A stretch of DNA of 64,000 nucleotides from Calendula officinalis (Eukaryota > Streptophyta > Magnoliopsida > Asterales > Asteraceae). Below are positions 9,383 to 18,362 of this stretch, one piece after another. Location: assembly GCA_963853835.1 (NCBI GenBank), contig OY970825.1, forward strand, positions 40,024,908 through 40,088,907. The letters run 5' to 3'. Position numbers and translations under genes: made by a program. The notes below the pieces were generated by a model, which saw nothing but the letters and a program-made list of their open reading frames with translations, had not been told where the DNA came from and made no database searches. Position 1 is the stretch's first letter, and each line of letters begins with the position of its first letter.

Positions 9383-12300
9383 TCATAAGATTGAGGTTTT
9401 CATCCCAAGTCCATTGCATGTTAAAATGAGGCCCTTGTAACGATTAAGGTATTCCTGCAAAATTTAATATGGTGTTAAGATCAGTAGATTAATGAGCAAT
9501 TAATTAATGTTTGATGATGCTTACGACGATGTTGTAATCATAGAGGTATAACATTCCTTTCTTGTCGTATTCTTCTTTACGTATAGGGTCACTTAGAACT
9601 GCAAGAAATGGAAACATAAGATTGTTAAACATTTAATTCATCTGTCATTGTGCCAAAAGTTATAAAGATGATGAATTGTGTAAGATGTAACAAAATGATT
9701 TTGGAAATTATAGTTTATGATGTCTGTAAATCATTTGTGGGGCCGGCCGGGAAGGAGGACTTTCTGAGTAATCATAAGAAACCATTTATGTTTTCATATA
9801 TTAGACAATTAAGTTTACCAACAGAACTCTAGCCGTGTTACTATGTCTAGTTCGCCAAACACAAGATTTTACAACTCGTTTCTCATCCCATACAACCGAT
9901 TTTACAGCCACAAAATCATGGTAGTCGCAGCCAAGAAAACTCTCACAAGTTTAGTTTTACTTTATCTCCTAACAATTATGGCTACTGGAAGGCCAACAAT
10001 TCCTTGTAACCAACAATTTGTTCTTGCTCCTGCTGATGTTTGACAACCCAATCAAAAATTGAGGGTGCTCTTCAATATGCTACACACTCTCTCCCACACA
10101 TCACTTTTGCGATCAACAAAGTTTATGCACTTACCCACATTGGTCTGCACTCAAATGGATTCTTCATTATTTGCATGGAACCATTGATTATGGTTTACGA
10201 CAGAGTCACATAGATCGCGGACGCACTGGAACGCGGTTCGTTAAATTATAAAACTTGGTACATAGGCTCATTCCGGATCGCCTCTGTTCCATATTAAGGT
10301 AATATTAATTTCCTATATTAATTATTTAACTCACAACTAATGTACCAAACTTCATACTAATGATACTATATTAATATTAATATTTCAAACTGTAGTATAT
10401 TGTTGAAAATTGTTGTTGGCTACAGAGAGAGATTCGTGGAACGAGGAGTCAGTGAAGGGTTCTTAATAACATTAAGATTCTTTTTTCTTCATCTCCAATT
10501 CTTTTCTCTTCTATCTCCAATTTCTTTCCCTTTCTCCTCAATTTGTTTCATTTGTTGTTCCAATTGCCGAATTGAATGTCGAATTGAACGATCTGACCAT
10601 CGATTAGAACAATTTGAGTGCCGATTTGGAACGAGTTGACCATCGATTTCGATCGCGATTCACCCACAATACCAGACGCGACCCTAACGCGTTTGGATTG
10701 CGATCATACCGCGATTCGGAACGAGCGATCGGGAACTCACATAGCTCTAAGATCTCCTACATGAACTTCATGTACGTGTCAAATCAGTTCCTACACTATG
10801 CTGTGATAATCTTGGTGCCACATATCTTTCAGCTAATCATGCACGTGCACAAAACATGTAGAAGTTTATTTCCACTTTGTTCGAGAAAGGGTAGTGATAA
10901 GCCCCAACAGTGGAAGGTTTAGCAAAGGTGGAACAAAAGGAAACAAGAGGAAGGGACCAACACCATCAATTAAGCTGTCCTAAATTAATTGTCCTCATTT
11001 GTCTTTATTTGTCTTATGTTTATTTCCCTTTTTATTGCTATGGTGGTAGCACTAACTTTAGTACTATTTGTCAGTTAGTGGGGGCATTAGTCCTTTTGTG
11101 TATTTAAACCTTTTCCTTTGGAAGATTTTATCCATCTATAAAATTATGAATTGAGAAAAGTTTTCTTTGGAGATACCCTTCTTCTCGAATTGAAGGATTT
11201 GTTCTAAAAATCTGTTCTTATTAATGGGAATGATCCCCGATAGATCAATGGTCTATCAATTGGTATCAGAGCACGCCATGGGAGCAACAAACAAACGAAT
11301 TGAAGCTGTGGAAGAAGGATTGGGTCTTCTGCAAGATCAGATACAAGCCATGGGAATTCAGATCCAAAGTCAAGCAACCGACCTGGAGTGTGTGAAGCAC
11401 AAAATGGATGAATTGTCGATGGTGATGGCTAAGCTGCTGGAATTGAATGCATCCAGTAAACCGCAAGGCAGAGGAGGGGCTGAAACACCCAACTCCGGGA
11501 TACCTACGCCGGCGCCGCCACCGTTATTCAGCTCCGGGAAACCTGCCAGTCAACAACCGCCGGAGTTTGTTTTTGGGTCTTTTGATCTCAACGATCGAGG
11601 GCGAGAGGCCGGATTTTACAGAAGAAAACTCCGAGGGAACTCACCACCACTGCCGCAAGAAGAACCCGAAACTGACGAGCGTGTGATCGAGATATTCGAG
11701 AAGGAAGCAGCTGAGATGAACAAACGATCTTTCAAATACACCTGGGTCCTTGACAAACTTAAGGCAGAACGTGAACGAGGTATCACCATTGATATTGCCT
11801 TGTGGAAGTTTGAGACCACCAAATACTACTGCACTGTTATCGATACTCTTGGACATCGTGATTTCATCAAGAACATGATTACTAGTACTTCACAAGCTGA
11901 TTGTGATATTCTTATCATTGATTCAACCATTGGTGGTTTTGAAGCGGGTATTTGCAAGGATGGTCAGACACGGAGGTATGTTTATTTGCTACCGGTTTTT
12001 GCACTTGATCCTTCATCTCACCGTGGTAGAGAGAGTGTGTTAGCTAGTTTAGGGTCTGAAAATGAGCTTCTTAAGCTTGTAGATTGCTGTGAAAGAGGCC
12101 AGATGGTTGAAACACAGATGGTTGAAACACAGTCAGGCATTTCATCGAACACCTTGCCTGCATTATCTGAAACTGGTGATAAAGTCACCAAAGCGGTTGT
12201 AACAGTTCCTGCTTATTTCAACGATTCTCAAAGAACAGCAACGAAGGATGCTAGTCGCATTGCTGGACTCGAAGTTCTTTGTATCATTAATGAACCTACA

Positions 12301-15300
12301 GCCGTTTCACTAGCTTATGGTTTTGAAAGAAAGAACAATGAAACCATATTAGTGTTTGACCTGGGAGGTGGTACTTTGTATGTTTCAGTTCTAGAGGTTG
12401 GTGATGGAGTATTTGAGGTGCTTTCTACTTCTGGAGATACAAATTTGGGTGGTGATGATTTTGATATGATTGGCGTGCTGCAAGTTTCAAGGAAGATGAG
12501 GGCATAAATCTGCTAAAGGACAAGCAAGCTCTACAGTGTTTAACTGAGACTACTGAAAAGGCTAAGATGGAACTTTCAACTTTGACACAAGCAAATATTA
12601 GCTTGCCTTTCATAACAGCCCCAAGTGATGGTCCCAAACACATGGACACCACCCTTACAAGGGCCAAATTGGAAGAACTATGCTCAGATCTACTGGATAG
12701 GCTTAAACGACCAGTTGGAAATTCTCTAAGAAATGAAAAGCTATCGTTTAAGGATCTAGATGAAGGGATTCTTGTTGGTGGGTCAACACGCATTCCAGCT
12801 GTGCAAGAAGTTATCAAAAGTTTGACCGGGAAGGAACCAAATGTCACGGTCAACCCTGATGAAGTAGTGGCTTTGGGAGCAGCAGTCCGGGCTGGCGTTT
12901 TGGCTGGAGGTGTGAGTGACATTGTTCTGCTGGATGTGTCACCACTATCAATCGGGCTAGAAACCCTAGGTGGTGTAATGACCAAAATCATACCAAGAAA
13001 CACAACTCTGCCATCCTCAAAATCAGAAGTCTTCTCAACTGCTGATGGTCAAACACGTGTTGAAATCGATGTTATGCAGGGTGTAAGAGAGTTTGTTAGA
13101 GATGATAAATCTCTTGGTAGCTTCAAATTTGATGGTAATCCTTATGTTCCTATTTATGTATCGCTTCATTTGGGAGCAATTAATTTGAAGTGTGAAGATG
13201 GTGAACCCGATAATCTTTTCCACAGTTAATGGTATTTAAGTCAATCATTGGTGTAATGGTTGATTGTTGGTCGGGTATAGTTAAAGCACTTTTTCTACAA
13301 GTCCCACCCGAATTGTTGCTAGGGGTGAGGAAGAAAACTGGTGGTAACCAAGACGAGTTGGAGGTGCTCGTGGGATGGCACGGGCTGACTTCATCTGAGG
13401 CCACATGGGAAGATTATAACAACCTTAATCGCCAATTTCCGAAAATTCACCTTGAGGGCAAGGTGAAAGTTTAGGACGCCGGTATTGATAAGCCCCAACA
13501 GTGGAAGGTTTAGCAAAGGTGGAACAAAAGGAAACAAGAGGAAGGGACCAACACTATCAATTAAGCTGTCCTAAATTAATTGTCCTCATTTGTCTTTATT
13601 TGTCTTATGTTTATTTCCATTTTTATTGCTATGGTGGTAGCACTAACTTTAGTACTATTTGTCAGTTAGTGGGGGCATTAGTCCTTTTGTGTATTTAAAC
13701 CTTTTCCTTTGGAAGGTTTTATCCATCTATAAAATTATGAATTGAGAAAAGTTTTCTTTGGAGATTCTCGAATTGAAGGATTTGTTCTAAAAATCTGTTC
13801 TTATTAATGGGAATGATTCCCGATAGATCAATGGTCTATCAGGTAGCACAGCGGAAGCTCTCCGTTCAGTTCATAACTAACGATGACCAGATTGCCGATG
13901 TGTTCACAAAATCGTTGTTTTCACTTTTCCCAATGGTTTCTTATATTATGGTCAATGCTACAGGTCATTCCCTGCCCTTAGCTTGGAGGGGAATATTAGA
14001 TAATTAAGTATATGATAATATATTAGACCGATTAGAGTGTATATGTAAATATTATATATTCACCTATTGTAATCGAGTCTAAATAGGTCAACCCGTTTAT
14101 GACCTAACCTGTTTAATAACTATAATAACTAGGTTGGGTTGAAAATCTCAACCCATTTAGCTACACAGGTTGGGTTGGGTTAAGATTATCTACTACATGA
14201 ATTATGCATTTTCATCCCTTTTATAGGCTAAATCAACCATTCTTCTATTTTCCTTAATGCTACAATTGACATGATTAGGAGGCCTTAATTTTCATTGTAG
14301 ACATAAACATAAGTTGACTCACATGTCAGTAGTTTAACACGTATTATTATTTTCTTAGATTTCGGGTTTTTGGATACGCACACATTTCGTATAGCATTAC
14401 ATTAAGATTTCTTTCTATTGTCACATAACAAAAGAAGCACCAAATATATAATATACCATGAAAAATTGATAACACAAACAATTTCAAGAAGGCTAATAAA
14501 AAACAAACCTTGGTATGCTTCATTTATCTCTTGAAACTTTGATGTGGCACTGTCCTCGCCTTTTTTCTTGTCCGGGTGCCATTTCTGTCCAAGATAAGAC
14601 AATGTCAAACAAATTATGATCCCAAATTAAAGACCAAAATCATGGAAAGAGCACCTAACTCAATCATTTATTATATAACTAACAACCAATAACAGAAATT
14701 AGCAGTTACGGGGTGTTTTAGAGGGGCTTATGCCTTATTCATAAGCCATAGCCCATAAGCCCTCTAAATAAGCTTTCCCAAACACCCCCTTAATCTTCAG
14801 CATATTAGAAAAGAAATAATTTAAAAATTAGGGTTTTTTTCTTCTTTTTGGATGAGAAGAGGATTATTGCTAATATCAATTCTGATTCTCGGAAGAATCA
14901 TACACAAAATCAAAGTTTACATTCTTTTTTACCAATCAATCGTGCGCTGAAATCAAATTACGATGTAATTATGAGATTATTCTCAATTCCACATCGATTT
15001 CGACTCGAAATCCAATCTGATCGATCTCAGAAATATAGAAAGGGGATCAAAAGATGAAGATAATTAAATAACGAACCAGAGCTAATCGAATAAACTTGGA
15101 ACGAATTTCTTCTTCCGTAGCTTCATAATCCACCTCAAGTATCCGATAATAATCCTAAAATTAGTCAAAGCATAAACAACCAACAAATTACAACACGGGA
15201 ATACAAAGAGCTGATAGGATTGACTCAGATTACATAAACATAAACACATACATCAAAAAAGGCTAGAATTGCGGAAAGGATAAAAATTGTAACCTTGGGT

Positions 15301-15410
15301 TTAGAAATTAGAGATAACGTATCGAAATTTAGATATGAAGTGGCCTGTTGTTGAGATTGTTGTTCTTCATTGTGATGATTGAAATCGGCTTCCAATTCGT
15401 CCCATCTCAT
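9383..15410 (-). CDS. Small J-domain (Hsp40-type) co-chaperone gene, 5 exons, 138 aa
   Basis: Minus-strand exons: 15294-15410, 15077-15154, 14509-14584, 9525-9598 and 9383-9454. All four introns have GT..AG borders and the phases fit, giving 417 nt. Exon 1 encodes a Gln-rich N terminus (MRWDELEADFNHHNEEQ). Exon 2 begins DYYRILEVDYEATEEE, helix I/II of a J domain. Exon 3 carries the HPD motif (KWHPDKKKGEDSATSKFQ). Exon 4 gives the end of the J domain (VLSDPIRKEEYDKKG). Exon 5 encodes EYLNRYKGLILTCNGLG and the stop. This tail is typical of a family of small plant J proteins. J domains stimulate Hsp70 ATPase; no targeting signal is evident. Intron 3 is 4.9 kb and full of nested retroelements, yet exons and splice sites remain intact. 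No symbol assigned. Confidence 0.88.
10214..10736. mobile_element. 523-bp insertion with 8-bp target duplication TCACATAG, class unknown
   Basis: TCACATAG occurs directly at both edges (10206-10213 and 10737-10744), and the Copia relic resumes after it. The insert has CG-rich ends (ATCGCGGACGCACTGG at left, CGAGCGATCGGGAAC at right) with no clear terminal inverted repeat. An 8-base duplication suits hAT and 9 bases would suit Mutator. No coding capacity seen. Confidence 0.6.
10895..11258 (+). repeat. 5' LTR of the chimeric gypsy element (364 bp)
   Basis: Begins TGATAAGCCCCAACAGTGG and ends ATGGTCTATCA. Nearly identical to the LTR at 13486-13841; the visible differences are an 8-base indel near 11180 and a few substitutions. 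The close match implies a fairly recent insertion. Confidence 0.93.
11261..11272 (+). other. Primer binding site (initiator tRNA-Met type)
   Basis: TGGTATCAGAGC lies two bases after the 5' LTR. This is the standard complement to the 3' end of plant initiator tRNA-Met used by many LTR elements. Confidence 0.9.
11278..12507 (+). CDS. Chimeric ORF: gag N terminus, EF1A fragment, unknown segment, Hsp70 fragment
   Basis: Likely start is ATG at 11278 (MGATNKRIEAVEEG), after the primer site; an earlier ATG at 11224 is inside the LTR. First part (to about 11670) is a coiled-coil gag N terminus with a Pro-rich tail. About 11680-11972 matches elongation factor 1-alpha from FEKEAAEMNKRS through FETTKYYCTVID to GFEAGICKDGQTR; the G3 box reads DTLGH instead of DAPGH and the P-loop is absent, so no GTPase is expected. 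About 11973-12170 is unrecognised. From about 12172 it is chloroplast-type Hsp70 (KAVVTVPAYFNDSQRTATKD, IINEPTAVSLAYGF, DLGGGTLYVSVLEV, NLGGDDFD). A frameshift near 12470 leads to the stop; Hsp70 similarity goes on in another frame. The fragments have no introns, suggesting capture from mRNA during reverse transcription. No symbol given because it is a fusion of fragments. Confidence 0.8.
   Translation: MGATNKRIEAVEEGLGLLQDQIQAMGIQIQSQATDLECVKHKMDELSMVMAKLLELNASSKPQGRGGAETPNSGIPTPAPPPLFSSGKPASQQPPEFVFGSFDLNDRGREAGFYRRKLRGNSPPLPQEEPETDERVIEIFEKEAAEMNKRSFKYTWVLDKLKAERERGITIDIALWKFETTKYYCTVIDTLGHRDFIKNMITSTSQADCDILIIDSTIGGFEAGICKDGQTRRYVYLLPVFALDPSSHRGRESVLASLGSENELLKLVDCCERGQMVETQMVETQSGISSNTLPALSETGDKVTKAVVTVPAYFNDSQRTATKDASRIAGLEVLCIINEPTAVSLAYGFERKNNETILVFDLGGGTLYVSVLEVGDGVFEVLSTSGDTNLGGDDFDMIGVLQVSRKMRA
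12480..13228 (+). pseudogene. Continuation of captured chloroplast-type Hsp70 in a shifted frame
   Basis: In the +1 frame relative to the chimeric ORF the Hsp70 match resumes at AASFKEDEGINLLKDKQAL. It continues through SLPFITAPSDGPKH, FKDLDEGILVGGSTRIPAV, KEPNVTVNPDEVVALGAA and TKIIPRNTTLPSSKSEVF to KSLGSFKFDGNP near 13138, then unrelated sequence to a stop at 13228. The nucleotide-binding-domain C-terminal half and the start of the substrate domain are present; the rest is missing. The wording of these blocks is that of plastid rather than cytosolic Hsp70. It cannot encode a working chaperone. Confidence 0.85.
13486..13841 (+). repeat. 3' LTR of the chimeric gypsy element (356 bp)
   Basis: Begins TGATAAGCCCC and ends GTCTATCA, followed by the second target copy GGTAG. 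A purine-rich stretch before it (GAGGGCAAGGTGAAAG, about 13454-13469) is the likely polypurine tract. Confidence 0.93.
14710..14788. mobile_element. Small MITE-like element in intron 2 of the J-domain gene
   Basis: Inverted ends GGGGTGTTTTAGAGGGGCTTA and the complement of TTTCCCAAACACCCC, with an internal CATAAGCC/GGCTTATG palindrome. It has the look of hAT-type MITEs. The target duplication is not clear. Confidence 0.5.
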
Positions 15411-15729
15411 GGTGGTGATTGCCGTTGTGGCGGTGGTGGGTTCGTATGCGAGAAAAAAAGGGGTGGATAAATAGGAGATGCGGCGGCAGAAGGATGATAT
15501 TTTTGGGTTTCCCGACGAGATTTGATTTGAATTTTTATTTTAATTTTGTTTATGTGATGTGAGTAATTTCTCTTCAAGTGTTTGATTAACTGCGTGTGAA
15601 AAATATGTTGCCACGAAGATCAACTCGTTTGTATCCACCATTATTCTTGAAATAAACTACCATGAATTATATATCTTTCAATATAATTTTTGTTGATATA
15701 TTAATGGCACCAAGTGTTGATCTGTTGTT
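15411..15729. promoter_or_regulatory. Upstream region of the J-domain gene
   Basis: Just upstream of the J-domain ATG (minus strand) lies a purine/GC-rich stretch with CACCATGAG-like sequence, then AT-rich DNA. No strong TATA box; TATTTATCC on the minus strand near 15465 is a weak candidate. Nothing else seen up to the Harbinger relic. Confidence 0.3.
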
Positions 15730-17412
15730 ATGAGCTCGCCAAACCGTAATAACGGTACCAAACCCGCACCATGTGTACGCCAACCGAATTTCGCCAAGCC
15801 AATAACGATTGCCAATTCGAGGTCACCGGGAGAAGAGAGAATTAAAAAATTGGCAAGATTAAATTATTGGATCGAATACTATCAAAGCTTGTGTGATGAA
15901 GATGAACCCAGAACTAGAAGATATATTCATCGAGATCGAATTGGTGCCGAACAACGACTAATGCAAGATTATTCTTGCGATGCACCAAAATACATGAGAT
16001 GTATCTTAGACTTCGATTCTGTATGAGCTCTAGACTATTTCTTTCAATAGTAGAAGGTATTACTAACTATAACATTGAATCTCTCCCCGCACATTTTTTA
16101 TTTTTTAAATCACCCCTTGTTGTAGAGGTTTAATGAGCATTAGTCCTATGATGAAATGCATGTCTGTCATACGTCAATTAGCATACGGGTCCACCCCGAA
16201 AGCTTTTGATGAAAACCTACATATCGGTGAACGTTGTAGTCGTCAATGTTTAGATAATTTTACAAAATGTATATGAGATTTTGATACGGATGTATCGTAT
16301 GGAAGCTATAAACCTAGCTTGGGGTTTGTGTTCGGCCAACCGAAATCACGAGAACACGAATACGAGTTCTTTGGGTTTCTCAATAAACGTTTATTAATCA
16401 ACTAATCTAACCGTATTCAATACAATCCTATATATAAAGAAACCTAAACAAATTCTAGTTTGATAAGGAAACAAACTAGATAAAACACAAACGTTTAAAC
16501 TAAAAAGATAAACTAAACACTTGGTTGGATGAGATCAAAAACCCGAGTCGATCCTTAGCCACTTTCCTCGGGTTCGAGTTGTTCTTCCGGACGGGTAGGA
16601 TCCGTATCAGATTTATACCTCTGAAGAGTATATAAGAAAACCTAATTTTGAAGATATCAACAATTCATATGCAAAACATGAAAATTATCATGGGTTCCCG
16701 GGTATATGCTTCGTAGCACAAATTATATGCATTGAGAGTGGATAAATGTTCGACTGTGGGCAATACAAGCAAGGGGATCATAAATACCCGACCATTATGT
16801 CTGAAGCAGTTGTGTCCAAGGATTTGTGGATTTGACATGCGTTTTTTAGGGTAACAAGGTCAAATAACGATCTTATGTTCTAAGTCATTCCACTTTATTT
16901 GATGACCTAATAGATGGGAGATGGAGTCGCTCTAGAGGTTCCTTACATGGCGAATGGAAAAACATACACAAAAGGTTATCATCTAGCAGACGAGATTTAT
17001 CCGAGTTGGTCAACCTTTGTTAAAAGTTACCCGGTTGCGGGAAAGCCAAAATATTTAAATTTTAAGAAGTTTTAGGAAAGCGCATGAAAGGATGTTGAGC
17101 GATCTCTTGGGGTCCTACAAGGATGTTGGAGTATTATTCAAAATCCAACACGTCTTTATTCGGTCAATAAAATAAGAGAATCATGTAGTGTTGCATACTA
17201 TTGCATAACATGGTATTAAAATAGCAAAATAATGCAATAAGCGAATTAAATGAATTGTATGTAATTCCACAACATACCTGGGTCGAGAGACGTGGTGTTC
17301 AAAACAAAATATACAAAGAATTACAGTATAAAATTTTACGCAACGACCTTCGGCGTGATATAGTTGAGCATCTTTGACAACTTAAATTGAAACATGACGC
17401 TCAAGAAGAATG
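15730..17412 (+). pseudogene. PIF/Harbinger transposase pseudogene, interrupted by a solo LTR
   Basis: Translation in shifting frames follows the plant Harbinger (ALP1-like) transposase from N to C terminus: an N-terminal block with YIHRDRIGAEQRLMQDY; the IRQLAYGSTPKAFDENLHIG and CLDNFTKC stretch (about 16160-16275); then, after the solo LTR, YLRKPNFEDIN, a degraded GFPG..DC block, SNNDL, YHLADEIYPSWSTFVKSY and ERSLGVLQGCW (about 17090-17130); and a C terminus with QHTWVERRGVQNK and LRRDIVEHL (to about 17390). Many stops and a missing DDE context show it is inactive. The reader can take 15730-16026 as the longest intact frame. Terminal inverted repeats were not found. It separates the divergent J-domain and PGI genes. 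Confidence 0.85.
16282..16609. mobile_element. Solo LTR (328 bp) with target duplication GATTT
   Basis: Begins TGATACGGAT and ends ATCCGTATCA, a 10-base perfect inverted end. GATTT flanks it directly at 16277-16281 and 16610-16614. The Harbinger reading continues on either side. No internal region remains, so it is a solo LTR or a very short element. Confidence 0.85.
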
Positions 17413-17779
17413 ATTTTATTTTGTAATGTGATTTTATTTAATATTAACATATTTTAATTTCCGTATTTTTAATACTAATGTATTTTAATTTTCGTCATTT
17501 AAATATATAAAACCGAAAAACTGATTTTAACCGGTCCGAACCGGTTTCAACCGGATATACCCCCGCTTATCGTCTTATCGAAAACCAGTTTAAAACTGAA
17601 CAGGTTTTTCTAAAACCGGTTTTGAACTTCGTTGACCAAACCGATCCGTTTTTTCTAAAAAATCGGGTTTTCCACCGCTATAATATTGGCCAATTTATAT
17701 TTATGTAAGCTTTTGTTGTTTGGCCCACACCTAGTAATAACACTCGACTCCATAATATTTATTTAATTTATGGGTTTTG
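17413..17779. other. AT-rich DNA with iterated ACCGGTT motifs
   Basis: Between about 17515 and 17670 the palindrome-like ACCGGTT and AACCGG recur many times in both orientations, a common kind of low-grade plant repeat. No coding signal. Confidence 0.4.
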
Positions 17780-17920
17780 TTAATGACAGCCCTAAGGGCT
17801 ATCACTAACATGCATAAAAAGCTTGTACATTGATTAAAAAAAGTAATATTCCTAAAATTCAGAGGTTGTCTTTTGTGTATTTTACCTTCTTAATAACAGC
17901 CCTTAGGGCTGTTTTTAGCA
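17780..17920. mobile_element. MITE-like inverted-repeat element
   Basis: Both ends carry ACAGCCCTAAGGGCT, itself nearly palindromic, in a larger imperfect inverted arrangement (TTAATGACAGCCC at left; the complement of GGGCTGTTTTTAGCA at right) about 140 bases apart. Target duplication uncertain. Confidence 0.5.
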
Positions 17921-18362
17921 TTTTCCTTAATTTATTAATCTTTATGTTGCATGGTCTTTAGGTGTGAGCCAAGTTGCATCGCAGCCATCCATATTGTTAA
18001 AGGGCCATGATTCATCACGAGTCACGCATGTTTGTATTGGCTCGGGTATAAACAAGAATATCCTGAGGGACTTCTCCGTCCTTTCGTTATTCTCAAAGGG
18101 TCATTCTGGAATTAAATAAATCTCCATGATTCCCTCCACCAATCAACAAAGATTACTATATTGCGCAGGTCAGAGAAAGACAAAGTACCACTGCGTTTTT
18201 CAGGGTGTTTCTGTGTGAGAGAGAAACCAAAAAAAGTCTTGAAAATTCATCAACAAATTCAATTACCAAAAAGCTCCCCTCCTCAAAAAGCCAAGCTCAT
18301 TTCAGTGGCAGCTTTCTCTCTCTAAAAACGCACCCTCGGTTTCATCGATTGCTGGCTCTCTC

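Larger units (their letters stand above)
10890..13846 (+). mobile_element. Ty3/gypsy retrotransposon carrying captured EF1A and chloroplast-Hsp70 fragments
   Basis: Target duplication GGTAG at 10890-10894 and 13842-13846 encloses a 2947-bp element with two LTRs (10895-11258, 13486-13841). A primer binding site follows the 5' LTR. The interior begins with a gag N terminus and ends with a pol remnant: an integrase C-terminal chromodomain-like stretch (about 13300-13474, EVLVGWHGLTSSEATWEDY). In between, most of gag-pol is replaced by coding fragments of host genes. It inserted into the Copia relic inside intron 3 of the J-domain gene, on the strand opposite to that gene. It lacks RT and so must be non-autonomous. 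Confidence 0.92.
9978..14007 (+). pseudogene. Copia pol relic in intron 3 of the J-domain gene, split by later insertions
   Basis: Degenerate Copia RT-end/RNase H coding sequence can be followed on +. About 9978-10213 matches the segment around ALQY...AINKVY...GTIDYGLR. 10745-10894 covers LLHELHV and CDNLGATYLSA. 13842-14007 covers VAQRKLSVQFIT, DQIADVFTKSL and a PPT-like GGAGGGGAATATTAG. The pieces read on directly when the 523-bp insert and the gypsy element with their target duplications are removed. Several stops and missing parts show it is dead. AT-rich sequence after about 13995 may be remnant 3' LTR. Confidence 0.75.

Noticed and set aside
11680..13138. Genuine EF1A or Hsp70 gene
   Set aside because: Both are truncated, the EF1A P-loop is missing and its G3 box is changed, Hsp70 is frameshifted and lacks both ends, and all lies between retroelement LTRs.
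9599..14508. A regulated Hsp40/Hsp70 gene pair
   Set aside because: The Hsp70 part is a dead captured fragment on the opposite strand in an intron; nothing shows a functional link.
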